A stretch of 6,586 nt of DNA from Phycisphaerales bacterium (GTDB taxonomy: Bacteria; Planctomycetota; Phycisphaerae; Sedimentisphaerales; Anaerohalosphaeraceae): the NCBI GenBank assembly GCA_011055475.1, contig DSDH01000311.1, positions 1 through 6,586 on the forward strand. Reading direction: 5' to 3'. The position numbers were made by a program, and so were the translations under genes. Position 1 is the first letter of the stretch. Every line of letters begins with the position of its first letter. Of the stretch, positions 6,465 through 6,586 are shown one piece after another. Under the pieces are notes generated by a model, which saw only the letters and a program-made list of their open reading frames with translations, searched no databases and was not told where the DNA came from.

Positions 6465-6586
6465 TGGTGGAAAATGGCTCTAGAATGGGAACGGCTCCGT
6501 ATTTGCCCGACAGATAGTTCTTTAGCAGCGCTTCATTCTTTCGGGCCTTCTTGCCCTCCGGCCCCTTGTACTCGGCGAGGGAATAC
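6457..6586 (-). CDS. C-terminal end of probable RloA/AAA15-type ATPase (5' part outside window)
   Basis: From the right edge, the frame starting at 6585 runs 42 codons to a TAA at 6459-6457, with no start in view, so only the tail of an upstream gene is present. The tail contains KKARKNEALLKNYLSGKYGAVP. AAA15/RloA-type ABC-like ATPases that partner RloB typically end in a comparable stretch, a basic run followed by YLSGRYGAIP. Together with the RloB gene directly downstream and the 8-base overlap of the frames (6457-6464), this makes an RloA-like ATPase the best explanation. The ATP-binding motifs lie outside the window, so the call rests on the tail and the context. Its GC is low like that of rloB (28 of 60 bases in 6481-6540). 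Confidence 0.7.
   Translation of the reverse strand, partial: YSLAEYKGPEGKKARKNEALLKNYLSGKYGAVPILEPFSTNE

Overview
The window is bacterial chromosomal DNA, gene-dense, mostly of high GC content (individual 60-base lines in uvrA and nfi count to about 67-77% GC). It holds three blocks. No ribosomal or tRNA gene is present that would fix the taxonomy. The high GC and gene set would fit a planctomycete/PVC-type or similar environmental bacterium, but that is only a guess.

Block 1 (1-5017, minus strand) is a tight co-directional run read right to left: uvrA (excinuclease ABC subunit A), mtnA (methylthioribose-1-phosphate isomerase) and a DUF354 GT-B-like putative glycosyltransferase that runs off the left edge. 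The gaps are only 25 and 28 bases and no terminator is visible, so an operon is likely. The three functions (nucleotide excision repair, methionine salvage, probable sugar transfer) have no obvious link.

Block 2 (5018-5822) is a 130-base divergent intergenic region followed by nfi (endonuclease V) on the plus strand. Two DNA-repair genes, uvrA and nfi, are thus transcribed away from each other. The spacer contains a symmetrical element, TTGTA(C/T)-N18-TACAAT, that reads as a sigma70-like promoter on both strands, so the two promoters would be superimposed.

Block 3 (5832-6586, minus strand) converges on nfi with a 9-base gap. It has a clearly lower GC content (about 47-50% in sampled lines). 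It encodes a complete RloB-family protein, preceded by the last 42 codons of a gene whose C-terminus resembles AAA15/RloA-type ATPases. The two reading frames overlap by 8 bases. This looks like a two-gene RloA/RloB module, probably a mobile anti-phage or conflict system set beside the core repair genes. It is the most interesting part of the window, though most of the ATPase lies outside it.

No CRISPR array, insertion sequence, tRNA or rRNA was seen, and no gene-free stretch exceeds 300 bases.
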